From Oxalobacter sp. (GTDB taxonomy: Bacteria; Pseudomonadota; Gammaproteobacteria; Burkholderiales; Burkholderiaceae_D): a stretch of 52,413 bases of DNA. The DNA lies in assembly GCA_017524145.1 (NCBI GenBank), contig JAFWUI010000025.1:1-52413 (forward strand). The letters are read 5' to 3'. Shown here piece by piece: positions 28,580-36,584 of the stretch (positions are counted from its first letter, which is position 1; each line of letters starts with the position of its first letter). The notes under the pieces are model-generated. The model did no database searches and was not told the DNA's origin. It worked only from the letters and a program-made list of their open reading frames with translations. Position numbers and translations under genes: made by a program.

Positions 28580-29986
28580 TCAAGCTGTTTCCGTATCTTT
28601 GACCAATGGGAAAGCAACCTGGACGACAAGTCCCCCGCCTTCCCGGTTTTTCAGATGCAGCCTGCCTTGGTAACTTTTGGCAATCCGAGCCACAATGGCA
28701 AGTCCCAGGCCTGAACCATTTGCCTGTCCCCGTGCATTATCCATACGGGTAAATGGCCTGAGCATCCTTTCAAAACTGTCTTCAGGCACGCCAACACCAT
28801 GGTCCGCAATTTCCATCAGGACTTCTTTTCCTGATACCATGCAGCTGACATCCACTTCAACAAACGGTTTCCCTGGCGTCTTGCCATAACGGATAGCATT
28901 TGACAGGATATTGTTAACCATCCGCCGGAGTTCAATTTCACCGGCAAGCACATGCAGACCATCCTGAATCTTTGCATTGGCCTGAAATCCGGGTTTTGTC
29001 TTGAATGAATCAAGAACGTTGGAAACCAAGGCGCCCAAATCAACTTTTTCAATAACCTTTGTCTCTGCATCCAGTTTTGCATAATCCAGGAACTGTCCGA
29101 CAATGGCATTCATCTGCGACAGGTCATCCTGCATACCCTGCCTGCTTTCTTCAGGGATATCCAACATTTCAATTTCCAACATCATCCGGGAAAGCGGGGT
29201 ACGCAAGTCATGGGAAATACCTGCAAGAATCTCTGCACGGTCTGTCTCCACCCGAGCCAGGTCTTGAACCATTTGATTGAAACTTTGATTGACATCCCTG
29301 ATTTCTGTAATACCGCTCTCGGGTAATGCTTCCGGGGATTTGCCAACAGCCATCAAACGGGCAGCCTGAGAAAGTCTTGCGAGGGGTTGATTCAGGAATT
29401 TGGAGATGAAACCTGCCCCAATCAGCGACAATACAAGCACAACCCCACTCCAGCCTAACCAGCGCCATACTGAAATGCCCCCGAACCTGCCATTATCCAA
29501 ACGGAGCCAGTAAACATCATCCGCATAATCTTCCTGAAGACGGAAACTGACCCAAAAACCAAGATGTCCATTGACTTTCGGAGAAACAACAGTCCCATCT
29601 CCTAATTTCTGCTGAAGGTAAGGTGCAACGCTCTGCACCATGTCATTTGCCTTTTCCAAAGGCTCAATCTGATCTGATGGTTCTTTCGGATAGATACGGA
29701 TACCCTCTTTGCTGACCAGTTCATATATCAGTTCCTGGCGGGAAGAAGGTTCCGAATGGACAAGTGCAGCCCGTGTAATGGTAACCACCGAAGCAATCTG
29801 TTCAGATACATTCTTCGCACGGTTATCCCGGTCCAGCCAATGAAAACTGGCAATCCAGAATCCCATACTGATTGCCAACAGAATACCAACCAGCACAAAC
29901 GTCCGCCAGAAAAGGCTGCTTCTCCACCATGGAACAGCCTCAACCGGCATCAATGCAGTAGTTGAAAATGGTTTATCGGTTGCCAT
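28580..29986 (-). CDS. Sensor histidine kinase, RisS/EnvZ type
   Basis: Inner-membrane sensor of 468 aa. Two membrane segments (about 28-48 and 178-197) flank a periplasmic sensor region of about 130 residues. A HAMP linker, the H-box LAGISHDLRTPLSRM (His259) and a catalytic domain follow, with N-box MVNNILSNAIRYGK, G1 DHGVGVPED and G2 GSGLGLAIV. It resembles Bordetella RisS and EnvZ. It starts 10 nt after the response-regulator stop, so the two are co-transcribed and form a cognate pair. The signal is unknown; osmolarity or pH are possibilities by analogy only. Confidence 0.92.
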   Translation of the reverse strand: MATDKPFSTTALMPVEAVPWWRSSLFWRTFVLVGILLAISMGFWIASFHWLDRDNRAKNVSEQIASVVTITRAALVHSEPSSRQELIYELVSKEGIRIYPKEPSDQIEPLEKANDMVQSVAPYLQQKLGDGTVVSPKVNGHLGFWVSFRLQEDYADDVYWLRLDNGRFGGISVWRWLGWSGVVLVLSLIGAGFISKFLNQPLARLSQAARLMAVGKSPEALPESGITEIRDVNQSFNQMVQDLARVETDRAEILAGISHDLRTPLSRMMLEIEMLDIPEESRQGMQDDLSQMNAIVGQFLDYAKLDAETKVIEKVDLGALVSNVLDSFKTKPGFQANAKIQDGLHVLAGEIELRRMVNNILSNAIRYGKTPGKPFVEVDVSCMVSGKEVLMEIADHGVGVPEDSFERMLRPFTRMDNARGQANGSGLGLAIVARIAKSYQGRLHLKNREGGGLVVQVAFPLVKDTETA

Positions 29987-29996
29987 CTACCGGTTT

Positions 29997-30749
29997 TCAA
30001 TCACTGGAAACACTATCGGGGATGAAGACATAGCCAACCCCCCAGACTGTCTGGATATACTGGGGATGGGATGGATCCGGTTCAATCAGTTTGCGCAACC
30101 TTGAAATCTGGACGTCAAGACTCCGGTCAAAGACCTCATATTCCCTGCCTTTTGCCAATGCCATCAACTTGTCACGGGACAGGGACTGCCGCGCATTGCG
30201 TGCAAAAGCCTTGAGGACAGCAAATTCCCCGGTTGTCAGGGCAACCTTTTCGCCATTCTTCCGCAGAGTCCTGCTACCCAGATCCAATTCAAACTCACCA
30301 AACCGGAACAGTTGCCTATCCTCCGAAGGGGCTCCAGGTGTCTCATCAGGACGTTTCCGTCTGAGCACAGCACCAATCCGTGCCAGCAGTTCACGGGGAT
30401 TGAATGGTTTGGGCAGATAGTCATCCGCCCCCATTTCAAGGCCGATGATCTTGTCCGTATCCTCCCCTTTTGCCGTCAGCATGATGATGGGAGTCTGATC
30501 TCCCCCACCCCTCAACCGGCGGCAGATGGAAAGCCCATCTTCGCCAGGCAGCATCAAATCCAATACAACCATATCAAACCGTTCCCGCATCCAGAAACGG
30601 TTCATGGCCTTGGCATCTTCCGCCACCGTTACGGTATAACCGTTTTCCGACAGGTAACGGCGCAGGAGATCCCGTAGCCGGGCATCATCATCAACAACAA
30701 GTACCTTCGGCTGGCGTTCATTTTTCTTCTGGACTTCTGCTAAGCTCAT
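29997..30749 (-). CDS. OmpR-family response regulator, RisA type
   Basis: Two-domain regulator of 250 aa: receiver with VLVVDDD and phospho-acceptor Asp64 in VVLDLMLPGEDG, conserved Thr/Lys in MLTAKGED and LPKPFNPRELLAR, then a winged-helix domain ending VWGVGYVFIPD. Very close in style to Bordetella RisA and to OmpR. The ATG at 30749 has an excellent RBS (GGGAGGAAAAA). An OmpR/RstA-like site (30822-30835) lies 73 nt upstream, between this gene and the divergent secreted-protein gene, so autoregulation is possible. Confidence 0.93.
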   Translation of the reverse strand: MSLAEVQKKNERQPKVLVVDDDARLRDLLRRYLSENGYTVTVAEDAKAMNRFWMRERFDMVVLDLMLPGEDGLSICRRLRGGGDQTPIIMLTAKGEDTDKIIGLEMGADDYLPKPFNPRELLARIGAVLRRKRPDETPGAPSEDRQLFRFGEFELDLGSRTLRKNGEKVALTTGEFAVLKAFARNARQSLSRDKLMALAKGREYEVFDRSLDVQISRLRKLIEPDPSHPQYIQTVWGVGYVFIPDSVSSD

Positions 30750-30821
30750 TTTTCCTCCCGATAAAAGGAAAACAATATCAAGACAACTAGACCATCCTGT
30801 TCAAAGCCATGAAAGCAAGAT

Positions 30822-30835
30822 TACATAAAGTTACA
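30822..30835 (+). promoter_or_regulatory. Candidate OmpR/RstA-family binding site
   Basis: TACATAAAGTTACA matches the RstA-type direct repeat TACATNTNGTTACA at 11 of 12 fixed positions. It sits in the divergent region between the response regulator and the secreted-protein gene, centred about 50 nt upstream of a TSS predicted from TATATT at 30867-30872. Confidence 0.45.
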
Positions 30836-30937
30836 ATCTTTTACGGCTTATTTTGTACATTATCGCTATATTGAGCGTATTGGCTATGGATTACCTGTAA
30901 TTCTGCAACACTATACAGAGTTTTCTGAAGAGTTTAT

Positions 30938-31222
30938 ATGAAATCTTTCCTAAAACTGATTGTCGTTCTGAGTACTTTCATAATGGGTTTTGCAACCGCG
31001 GGGCCAATGGTATCCAAGGGACAGAACAATGGACATGCCTACCGTCTCCAAGACCATAACAGGCATTACCCGTACAAACGCCAGAATGCACCCATGATGA
31101 AAACCGGACTCAATGACCACTCCCGAAACCGAAGTTTCAGGTCTAAACGGATGACAGCGGATGAACGGCGCCATCTGAGGAACCAGATCAAGGAAGCAGG
31201 CCGCATGGATTTCTATCGATGA
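30938..31222 (+). CDS. Small exported protein of unknown function
   Basis: 94 aa with an N-terminal signal sequence (basic MKSFLK, then hydrophobic LIVVLSTFIMGFATA, likely cut after ATA/G). The mature part is short, His/Arg/Asn-rich and basic, ending in MTADERRHLRNQIKEAGR. Such ERR-LR-I-EAGR tails occur in small periplasmic proteins of betaproteobacteria that have no assigned role. It is divergent from the two-component genes with a candidate regulator site between, so it may be a target, for example in an envelope or acid response (inference). RBS GAAGAG precedes ATG 30938. Confidence 0.75.
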   Translation: MKSFLKLIVVLSTFIMGFATAGPMVSKGQNNGHAYRLQDHNRHYPYKRQNAPMMKTGLNDHSRNRSFRSKRMTADERRHLRNQIKEAGRMDFYR

Positions 31223-31243
31223 CTTGCCAATTCACTAGATGGA

Positions 31244-31273
31244 TTGACATACCATTGAAAAACATGCGATAAT
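31244..31273 (+). promoter_or_regulatory. Strong promoter upstream of rpmE2
   Basis: TTGACA (31244-31249), 18-nt spacer and GATAAT (31268-31273) match the sigma-70 consensus at 11 of 12 positions. The expected start near 31280 gives a leader of about 140 nt before rpmE2. Confidence 0.65.
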
Positions 31274-31291
31274 CATACGTTTAAAAGTTTC

Positions 31292-31316
31292 AGTTTATTT
31301 TTAATAAACTTTTTTA
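31292..31316 (+). terminator. AT-rich hairpin with U-run in the rpmE2 leader
   Basis: AGTTTATT, a 3-nt loop and AATAAACT are followed by TTTTTT. It lies only about 12 nt after the predicted rpmE2 start site and 70 nt after the stop of the secreted-protein gene. It could end that transcript or attenuate rpmE2. Confidence 0.5.
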
Positions 31317-31418
31317 TCTGAAGATTTGACTTAACCAGGCAAGTTGTCGGCAATCAGGTTGAGAAGCAGGAATAACCTCTGAAGTGCTGGCTGGCTACCG
31401 AAATGATTAGAGGCAATA

Positions 31419-31682
31419 ATGAAAGAAGGCATCCATCCAGAATACCGTGACGTTGTATTCCATGACGTATCATGTGATTTCAAATTCATCACCCGCTCAA
31501 CCATCCAGACCCGTGAAACCATCGAATTTGAAGGAAAAGAATATCCTCTGGTAAAAGTTGAAGTTTCTGCTGAATCCCATCCTTTCTATACCGGTAAATA
31601 CAAGATTGTCGACACTGCTGGCCGCGTTGAAAAATTCCGTCAGAAATTCGGCAAGGTCGGTTCCAAGATTTCTGGCAGCTGA
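31419..31682 (+). CDS. rpmE2: 50S ribosomal protein L31, type B
   Basis: Ribosomal protein of the large subunit, 87 aa. It begins [16 protein letters not shown] and has SHPFYTGK near the C-terminus. It lacks the paired CxxC zinc motifs of type A L31, so it is the zinc-independent form. In many Burkholderiales this is the main L31 rather than a zinc-starvation backup; no Zur-like box was seen upstream. RBS AGAGG precedes ATG 31419 and a classic terminator follows. Confidence 0.96.
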   Translation: MKEGIHPEYRDVVFHDVSCDFKFITRSTIQTRETIEFEGKEYPLVKVEVSAESHPFYTGKYKIVDTAGRVEKFRQKFGKVGSKISGS

Positions 31683-31696
31683 TATTTCCATTGATG

Positions 31697-31725
31697 AAAA
31701 AAGCAGCTTCGGCTGCTTTTTTTTT
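31697..31725 (+). terminator. Rho-independent terminator of rpmE2
   Basis: AAGCAGC, TTCG tetraloop and GCTGCTT followed by a run of T, 15 nt after the rpmE2 stop. Confidence 0.93.
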
Positions 31726-31777
31726 CCAACCATCTGATTTAGATTAAACTATCGGTATCATTGATGGTGTTTTCCTG

Positions 31778-33538
31778 ATGATTGATACACCAAACAGCCT
31801 TATCCCAACCAAAAAGCCGGTACGCCTGTCTGCTGCTGCAGCCACGTCCCTGCCACGTTGGGGTATTCTGTTGCTAAGCCTGCTCTACATCCTTCCTGGC
31901 CTGATTGGCAGGGATCCCTGGAAAAATGCGGATGCATTGGGCTTTGGCGTGATGTGGACCATGGCTGAAGGCAGTATCAATGATTGGTTCTGGCCCAACA
32001 TATCCGGGCTTCCTGCCCCAAATACCAGCCCGTTGGCATTCTGGACTGGCGCCATCTGTATCAAGCTCTTTGGATGGCTGCTTGGCGCCCCAATGGCAGC
32101 AAGGGTTGCAACCATCCTTTTCTTCCTCCTTGGTGCGGTCTCAATCTGGAAAACAGCCAATCTTTTAGGACAACGGGCCGATGCACAACCGATGCGGCTT
32201 GCTTTTGGTGGACAGCCAGATCCTGCTGCATATGGCAGGATGCTTGCAGACTGTGCGCTGCTGATTTATCTAGGCTCCCTCGGCCTGCTGACCCATAGCC
32301 ATCAAACCAGTATTGAAGCGCTTTTTGTCGCCTTGATCGCTTATGTGATGTACCGATGTACACGGTACATCAACCTTCCATCCGTCAAAAACGCCTGTAT
32401 GTTGGGCGTTGCATCCGGACTCCTCGCATTGACAAATGGTTTTGTGGTACCCATTGGACTTTATTGCTGTCTGATTGCCGGTATTTTCTTCATCCACCCA
32501 CCACGTCGCCGCCATTTCAGGAATCTCGTCATTGCTGTTGTGATATCAATCTTCATGATAGGAATCTGGTGGCTGGCATTGAATGCCATCCAGCCCTATG
32601 GAAGTTCTCCCTTCAACGATTGGCTGGAATGGAATGCAGAACAATTCACGCTGCCAACAATCCAGTCCATTGCGTTTTTCTTCAAGAAAGGCATCTGGTT
32701 CTTCTGGCCAGCATGGCCTTTTGCCTGTTGGGCAATCTATGCCTGGCGCCGTCAATGGAAAACCGCAGCGCATGTCCTGATGCCTGTTCTGCTCACCATC
32801 ACTTTTGCTATCCTGGCATTCTGCAGCCCATTGGATGAAACCGGCCTCCTGACCTTTATCCCGCCATTGTCTGTTTTGGCAGCACTTGGTTTACCTACGA
32901 TGAAACGGGGAGCCATCAATGCCATTGACTGGTTCTCGGTGATGGCGCTGACGTTGATTGCCCTTTTCATTTGGCTGGCATGGCTCGCACGCCATACTGG
33001 ATGGCCTGCCGGTATTGCCAAAAATGCCATTAAACTGGCACCAGGGTTCACCCCAGAATTCAGCTTGGCTGCAACCGTCATTGCCTTCTGTGCAACATTG
33101 GCATGGTTTGCTTTGGTTTACTGGCGGATTTCCAGACACCCTTCCGTCCTGCTACGTGCTGTTGTCCTGTCTTCAGGCGGAGTCATGCTTTGCTGGATCC
33201 TGCTGGCAACCCTGTGGATGCCTTGGATCAACTACAGCAAGAGCTATGCAGGTATTGCAACTGAAATGGCGCAGAAAATGCCTGAAAAAATGAGCTGTAT
33301 TGCGTCAAATGCCACCCCAGCACAACGCGCCTCCTTTGCTTTCTTCGGGCAAGTGAAATTCGAGAAATTTGGGGGCGAAAGTTGCCGCTATCTCCTGATT
33401 AAAGACAACGTTCCCAAGCGCCACCGTCCAACATCTCCAGAAATATACGAAGGCAAACGTCTGGTTTGGGAAGGGCACCGTCCAAGTGACAGGGAAGAAC
33501 GTTTCCGGCTTTACTATGCTGGCAAGCCCCAGAAATAA
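31778..33538 (+). CDS. Membrane glycosyltransferase, ArnT/PMT (GT39-like) family
   Basis: Polytopic inner-membrane protein of 586 aa with about ten to twelve hydrophobic segments, the ArnT/PMT layout. The first periplasmic loop contains GRDPWKNADALGFGVMWTMA, which holds the acidic residue usually needed for transfer from a polyprenyl-phosphate sugar. A soluble C-terminal region (from about 500) has a cysteine pair, SCIASN and GESCRYL. The donor and acceptor cannot be told; lipid A or a glycan modification is possible. It starts 96 nt after rpmE2, past its terminator. Confidence 0.8.
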   Translation: MIDTPNSLIPTKKPVRLSAAAATSLPRWGILLLSLLYILPGLIGRDPWKNADALGFGVMWTMAEGSINDWFWPNISGLPAPNTSPLAFWTGAICIKLFGWLLGAPMAARVATILFFLLGAVSIWKTANLLGQRADAQPMRLAFGGQPDPAAYGRMLADCALLIYLGSLGLLTHSHQTSIEALFVALIAYVMYRCTRYINLPSVKNACMLGVASGLLALTNGFVVPIGLYCCLIAGIFFIHPPRRRHFRNLVIAVVISIFMIGIWWLALNAIQPYGSSPFNDWLEWNAEQFTLPTIQSIAFFFKKGIWFFWPAWPFACWAIYAWRRQWKTAAHVLMPVLLTITFAILAFCSPLDETGLLTFIPPLSVLAALGLPTMKRGAINAIDWFSVMALTLIALFIWLAWLARHTGWPAGIAKNAIKLAPGFTPEFSLAATVIAFCATLAWFALVYWRISRHPSVLLRAVVLSSGGVMLCWILLATLWMPWINYSKSYAGIATEMAQKMPEKMSCIASNATPAQRASFAFFGQVKFEKFGGESCRYLLIKDNVPKRHRPTSPEIYEGKRLVWEGHRPSDREERFRLYYAGKPQK

Positions 33539-33571
33539 TCTGGCAATACAGCCCTATCCCGCTTCAATGCC

Positions 33572-34120
33572 ATGCATGACAGTCATCAGAATCTGAAACC
33601 TGAAAATACCCACAGGCTGTTCTTGGCATTATTGCCTGATCCGCAGACCGTCAACCGGTTGACAAAATTACAAGAAGGCATCGAGGGTCGGAAAACACCC
33701 CGTGGAAATCTCCACTTGACCCTGATGTTTCTTGGAAGCCAACCGGAATCCCGTATTCCTGAACTGGCAACCTTTATCGACTCATTGGCATTCCAGGCAT
33801 TTGACCTCTGTATCGACAGAAGAGGTTTTTTCTCAAGGCTGAAAATCAGCTGGGCAGGCATTAAAGAGCCTCCTCCCATGCTGGCAAAACTGCATCAAGC
33901 TATCTGGGATTATTGCAGACGGAATTCTATCTTAGAATATGATATGAAACGCCCGTTCCGTCCCCATATCACCTTGGCACGCAATGCAAAACCAACTGGC
34001 ACCCCCATACCCGAACCTTTCATCTGGCATGTCACAAGGCTTGCCCTGATGGAATCCATCATCAGCCACGAACGTGGTAGACCTGCAATCTATAAAGTCC
34101 TGCATGAAAAACGGGCTTGA
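33572..34120 (+). CDS. thpR: RNA 2',3'-cyclic phosphodiesterase (2'-5' RNA ligase family)
   Basis: 2H-phosphoesterase of 182 aa. The two catalytic HxTx motifs are HLTL (His48) and HITL (His132). ThpR opens 2',3'-cyclic phosphate ends of RNA and can ligate tRNA halves in vitro. It begins 33 nt after the glycosyltransferase and is convergent with tcdA (27-nt gap). Confidence 0.92.
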   Translation: MHDSHQNLKPENTHRLFLALLPDPQTVNRLTKLQEGIEGRKTPRGNLHLTLMFLGSQPESRIPELATFIDSLAFQAFDLCIDRRGFFSRLKISWAGIKEPPPMLAKLHQAIWDYCRRNSILEYDMKRPFRPHITLARNAKPTGTPIPEPFIWHVTRLALMESIISHERGRPAIYKVLHEKRA

Positions 34121-34147
34121 TTTTCCCTTGCCTCAAGCTTTAGACGG

Positions 34148-34924
34148 TCATTGCTCTGTAAGAGCAAGTTTTCTCAAAACATACGAAGCTGCCGCCAGAC
34201 CAAATCCAGCAGTAACAGGCATGGCTGTACCAAAACCAGCTGGGTTCATTCCTGGAAGTGGCTCAACTGCCCCTCCGTCAACTGTGGTTGGATACCGGAT
34301 AGGTTCACTTGAATAGACAGCGTCAATCCAGAATTTTGTTTTCAAGCTCCGGGGGAAACCATACTCATTACGCAACCGCTTCCGGACCTTTGCCAACAAC
34401 GGTTCTTGTTGTGTCCGTGTCAGATCGCAGATTTCAATCCGTGTGGGATCTGTTTTCCCACCTGCACCTCCAGATGCCAACAAAGGAATCTGATGCTGTT
34501 TGCAGAAGACAATCAGTTCTGTTTTATTGGTGACATTGTCAATCGCATCAATGACAAAATCAGGCCGTCTAGCACCGATGATTTCCGGCAGGTTTTCTGC
34601 GTTGATGAAAACCTGCAAAGCTTCTACCTGGCACGCTGGATTGATCTGGGCAATCCGTTCAGCCAATACAGTGACTTTTGGTTTACCGATATTGGATGCC
34701 AACGCCTGTATCTGACGGTTGATATTGGTTTCTGCCACCGTATCCCCATCAATCAGTATCAACCTGCCGACGCCACTCCTTGCCAATGACTCAACTGCCC
34801 AAGAACCAACACCACCATTCCCAACAACACAGACAGCCGCTTTCTGCAAACGTTCAAAACCTTCCTGTCCATATAACCTGACAATACCAGCAAACCGGAA
34901 AGTTGCATCAAAACCTTCTTCCAT
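34148..34924 (-). CDS. tcdA: tRNA threonylcarbamoyladenosine dehydratase
   Basis: E1-like enzyme that uses ATP to cyclise t6A to ct6A at position 37 of ANN-decoding tRNAs, 258 aa. Nucleotide site VVGNGGVGSWAVESLARSGV (residues about 33-52), then LIDGDTVAETNINRQIQA and DAIDNVTNKTEL match the ThiF/MoeB/TcdA fold. A full-length Sua5 for t6A synthesis is encoded 2.5 kb away, and tRNA-Lys, a t6A substrate, lies within this window. Its start lies inside a small Cys-rich ORF (34908-34997) that has a better ribosome site, so coupling is likely. Confidence 0.92.
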   Translation of the reverse strand: MEEGFDATFRFAGIVRLYGQEGFERLQKAAVCVVGNGGVGSWAVESLARSGVGRLILIDGDTVAETNINRQIQALASNIGKPKVTVLAERIAQINPACQVEALQVFINAENLPEIIGARRPDFVIDAIDNVTNKTELIVFCKQHQIPLLASGGAGGKTDPTRIEICDLTRTQQEPLLAKVRKRLRNEYGFPRSLKTKFWIDAVYSSEPIRYPTTVDGGAVEPLPGMNPAGFGTAMPVTAGFGLAAASYVLRKLALTEQ

Positions 34925-34997
34925 AGCAATAGCCCTTGGTCAAACCACATTCCGTCAAGCATACCTGAATATCGCACTTGAAACTGTTTTCTGCCAT
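34908..34997 (-). CDS. Putative Cys-rich small ORF (29 aa) overlapping the tcdA start
   Basis: ATG 34997 stands behind a strong RBS (GGAGGG, 5-nt spacing), and the frame runs 29 codons to TGA at 34908, overlapping the first 17 nt of tcdA. The peptide starts MAENSFKCDIQ and has four cysteines (residues 8, 13, 17, 24) and a basic end, GRRF. No family is recognised. It could be a regulatory leader peptide coupling tcdA translation to cysteine or redox state, or simply a spurious frame with a good RBS. Confidence 0.45.
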   Translation of the reverse strand: MAENSFKCDIQVCLTECGLTKGYCYGRRF

Positions 34998-35164
34998 ATA
35001 TTCCCTCCAAAAAAGCCTTTACTGACAGTAAGAAAACATTCACCAAGTAGTTTATGTTGAGGCATTCATATAAACCCAATCCGAAACCACATTTTCAAAG
35101 AGATCAACACCGCGTCTTACAGTTAATGGGAATCTGTTTTAAAATCGTCCTATTGAATGTTATG

Positions 35165-35184
35165 GGTATGTCATGAAACATACC
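35165..35184 (+). promoter_or_regulatory. Stem-loop in the cfa leader
   Basis: GGTATGT, CATGAA loop, ACATACC: a perfect 7-bp stem about 46 nt before the cfa start and 22 nt after a TAAAAT -10-like element. In enteric bacteria the cfa leader is an sRNA target; nothing shows that directly here. Confidence 0.4.
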
Positions 35185-35230
35185 TAGATGCATATCGGAT
35201 TATCTGGATTAACGATTTTGGGAGGCTATT

Positions 35231-36448
35231 GTGTTCTGGGAAACGAAACTGGAAAAATTGGTGAACGGTATCCGTACAACCAACCCACTGCCATTACGGC
35301 TGGAATTATGGACGGGACAAACCTATAATCTGGCTCCTGATGTTCCTCCCAAAGTCACTGTCAAGGTACCCAACCTAGATGCGCTGGGCTGCTTCCTGAA
35401 GCCAACCCTGGATACCTTGGGTTCTGCCTATGTTGAAGGCAAGATTGATGTCGATGGCTCTCTGCAGGACATCGTAGGGCTAGCCAACGAGCTGGCTGAT
35501 ATGTTCGATGCACCAGAATCTTCAACAGCAGCAAAATTCCGGCATTATTTTGGTGGATTCCATAACCGTAAGATTGATGCGGAATCCATCGGCTACCATT
35601 ATGACGTTTCCAATGAGTTCTATCAGCAATGGCTCGATCCCAACATGGTCTATTCCTGCGGTTATTTCGAAAATGAGGATGATGACCTTGCAACCGCTCA
35701 AATCAAGAAGATTGACCATATCCTGACAAAAATCAAAGTACAGCCAGGTGACCGTCTGTTGGATATTGGCTGTGGTTGGGGCGCATTGGCTATCCGTGCA
35801 GCTGAAAAATTCGGTGCAAATGTCGTTGGCATCACCCTCTCAAAGAATCAGTATGAACTTGCCCGTCAGCGTGTCAAGGAAAAAGGACTGGAAAATAAAG
35901 TAGATATCCGGATTCAGGACTACCGCGATGTCAAAGGTTCTTTTGAGCGCATCACCAGTGTCGGCATGTTCGAACATGTCGGACTTCGCCACTTGGTTGA
36001 ATATTTCACCATCATCCGTAACCTGTTGACCGATGACGGTCTGGCAATGAACCACGGCATCACAAGCTGTGATGCCGGCAGCGGAGCAACCCCATTCGGT
36101 GGTGGTGAATTCATTGAAAAATACGTCTTCCCGAACGGTGAACTGCCCCATATCGGCCTGGTCCTCCAGAATATGCAGGAAGCTGGCCTGGAAGCGCTGG
36201 ATATCGAAAACCTCCGTATGCACTATGCAAAGACCTGCGGCATCTGGGCAGAGAATTTCGAGAAGGTCACCGACAAGGTCAAACAGCTGACGGATGAAAA
36301 ACGCTACCGCATCTGGCGTGTTTATCTGGCAGGCTGTTCCTATGCCTTCGAAGCTGACCGTGTCGCCATCTTCCAGGTCCTCTGCACGAAGTCTGGCAAG
36401 AAATATCCTGCCCATGGCTGGAACCGGAATTACATCTATCAGAAATAA
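35231..36448 (+). CDS. cfa: Cyclopropane-fatty-acyl-phospholipid synthase
   Basis: Adds a methylene group from S-adenosylmethionine to double bonds of membrane phospholipid acyl chains, usually in stationary or acid-stressed cells. 405 aa. N-terminal lipid-binding domain; DPNMVYSCGYF; SAM motif LLDIGCGWGALAIRAAEKFG (about residue 176 onward); and SVGMFEHVG with the family's catalytic-loop features. Translation starts at GTG 35231 behind GGGAGG. Possible -10 TAAAAT upstream with a poor -35, as expected for stationary-phase control (inference). Confidence 0.95.
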   Translation: MFWETKLEKLVNGIRTTNPLPLRLELWTGQTYNLAPDVPPKVTVKVPNLDALGCFLKPTLDTLGSAYVEGKIDVDGSLQDIVGLANELADMFDAPESSTAAKFRHYFGGFHNRKIDAESIGYHYDVSNEFYQQWLDPNMVYSCGYFENEDDDLATAQIKKIDHILTKIKVQPGDRLLDIGCGWGALAIRAAEKFGANVVGITLSKNQYELARQRVKEKGLENKVDIRIQDYRDVKGSFERITSVGMFEHVGLRHLVEYFTIIRNLLTDDGLAMNHGITSCDAGSGATPFGGGEFIEKYVFPNGELPHIGLVLQNMQEAGLEALDIENLRMHYAKTCGIWAENFEKVTDKVKQLTDEKRYRIWRVYLAGCSYAFEADRVAIFQVLCTKSGKKYPAHGWNRNYIYQK

Positions 36449-36492
36449 TGTTCTGATGCACCCAAGCAACCGGGCGCATTGATTTCATCAAA

Positions 36493-36530
36493 GGCTATCT
36501 GTACCAGTATTGAACTGGTATCAGATAGCC
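36493..36530. terminator. Long hairpin between convergent cfa and sua5
   Basis: GGCTATCTG and TACCAGT pair with ACTGGTA and CAGATAGCC around a 5-nt loop, with one bulged T. It is followed on the plus strand by a T-rich stretch. Probably a bidirectional terminator. Confidence 0.7.
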
Positions 36531-36584
36531 TGGATTATTTTTGAAGCATCAGAAACAATGGAATAACATTTGCTGGAAAGTCAA

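Noticed and set aside
34759-35079. 106-codon minus-strand frame across the tcdA start
   Set aside because: It runs out of frame through the conserved nucleotide-binding region of tcdA and has no domain of its own.
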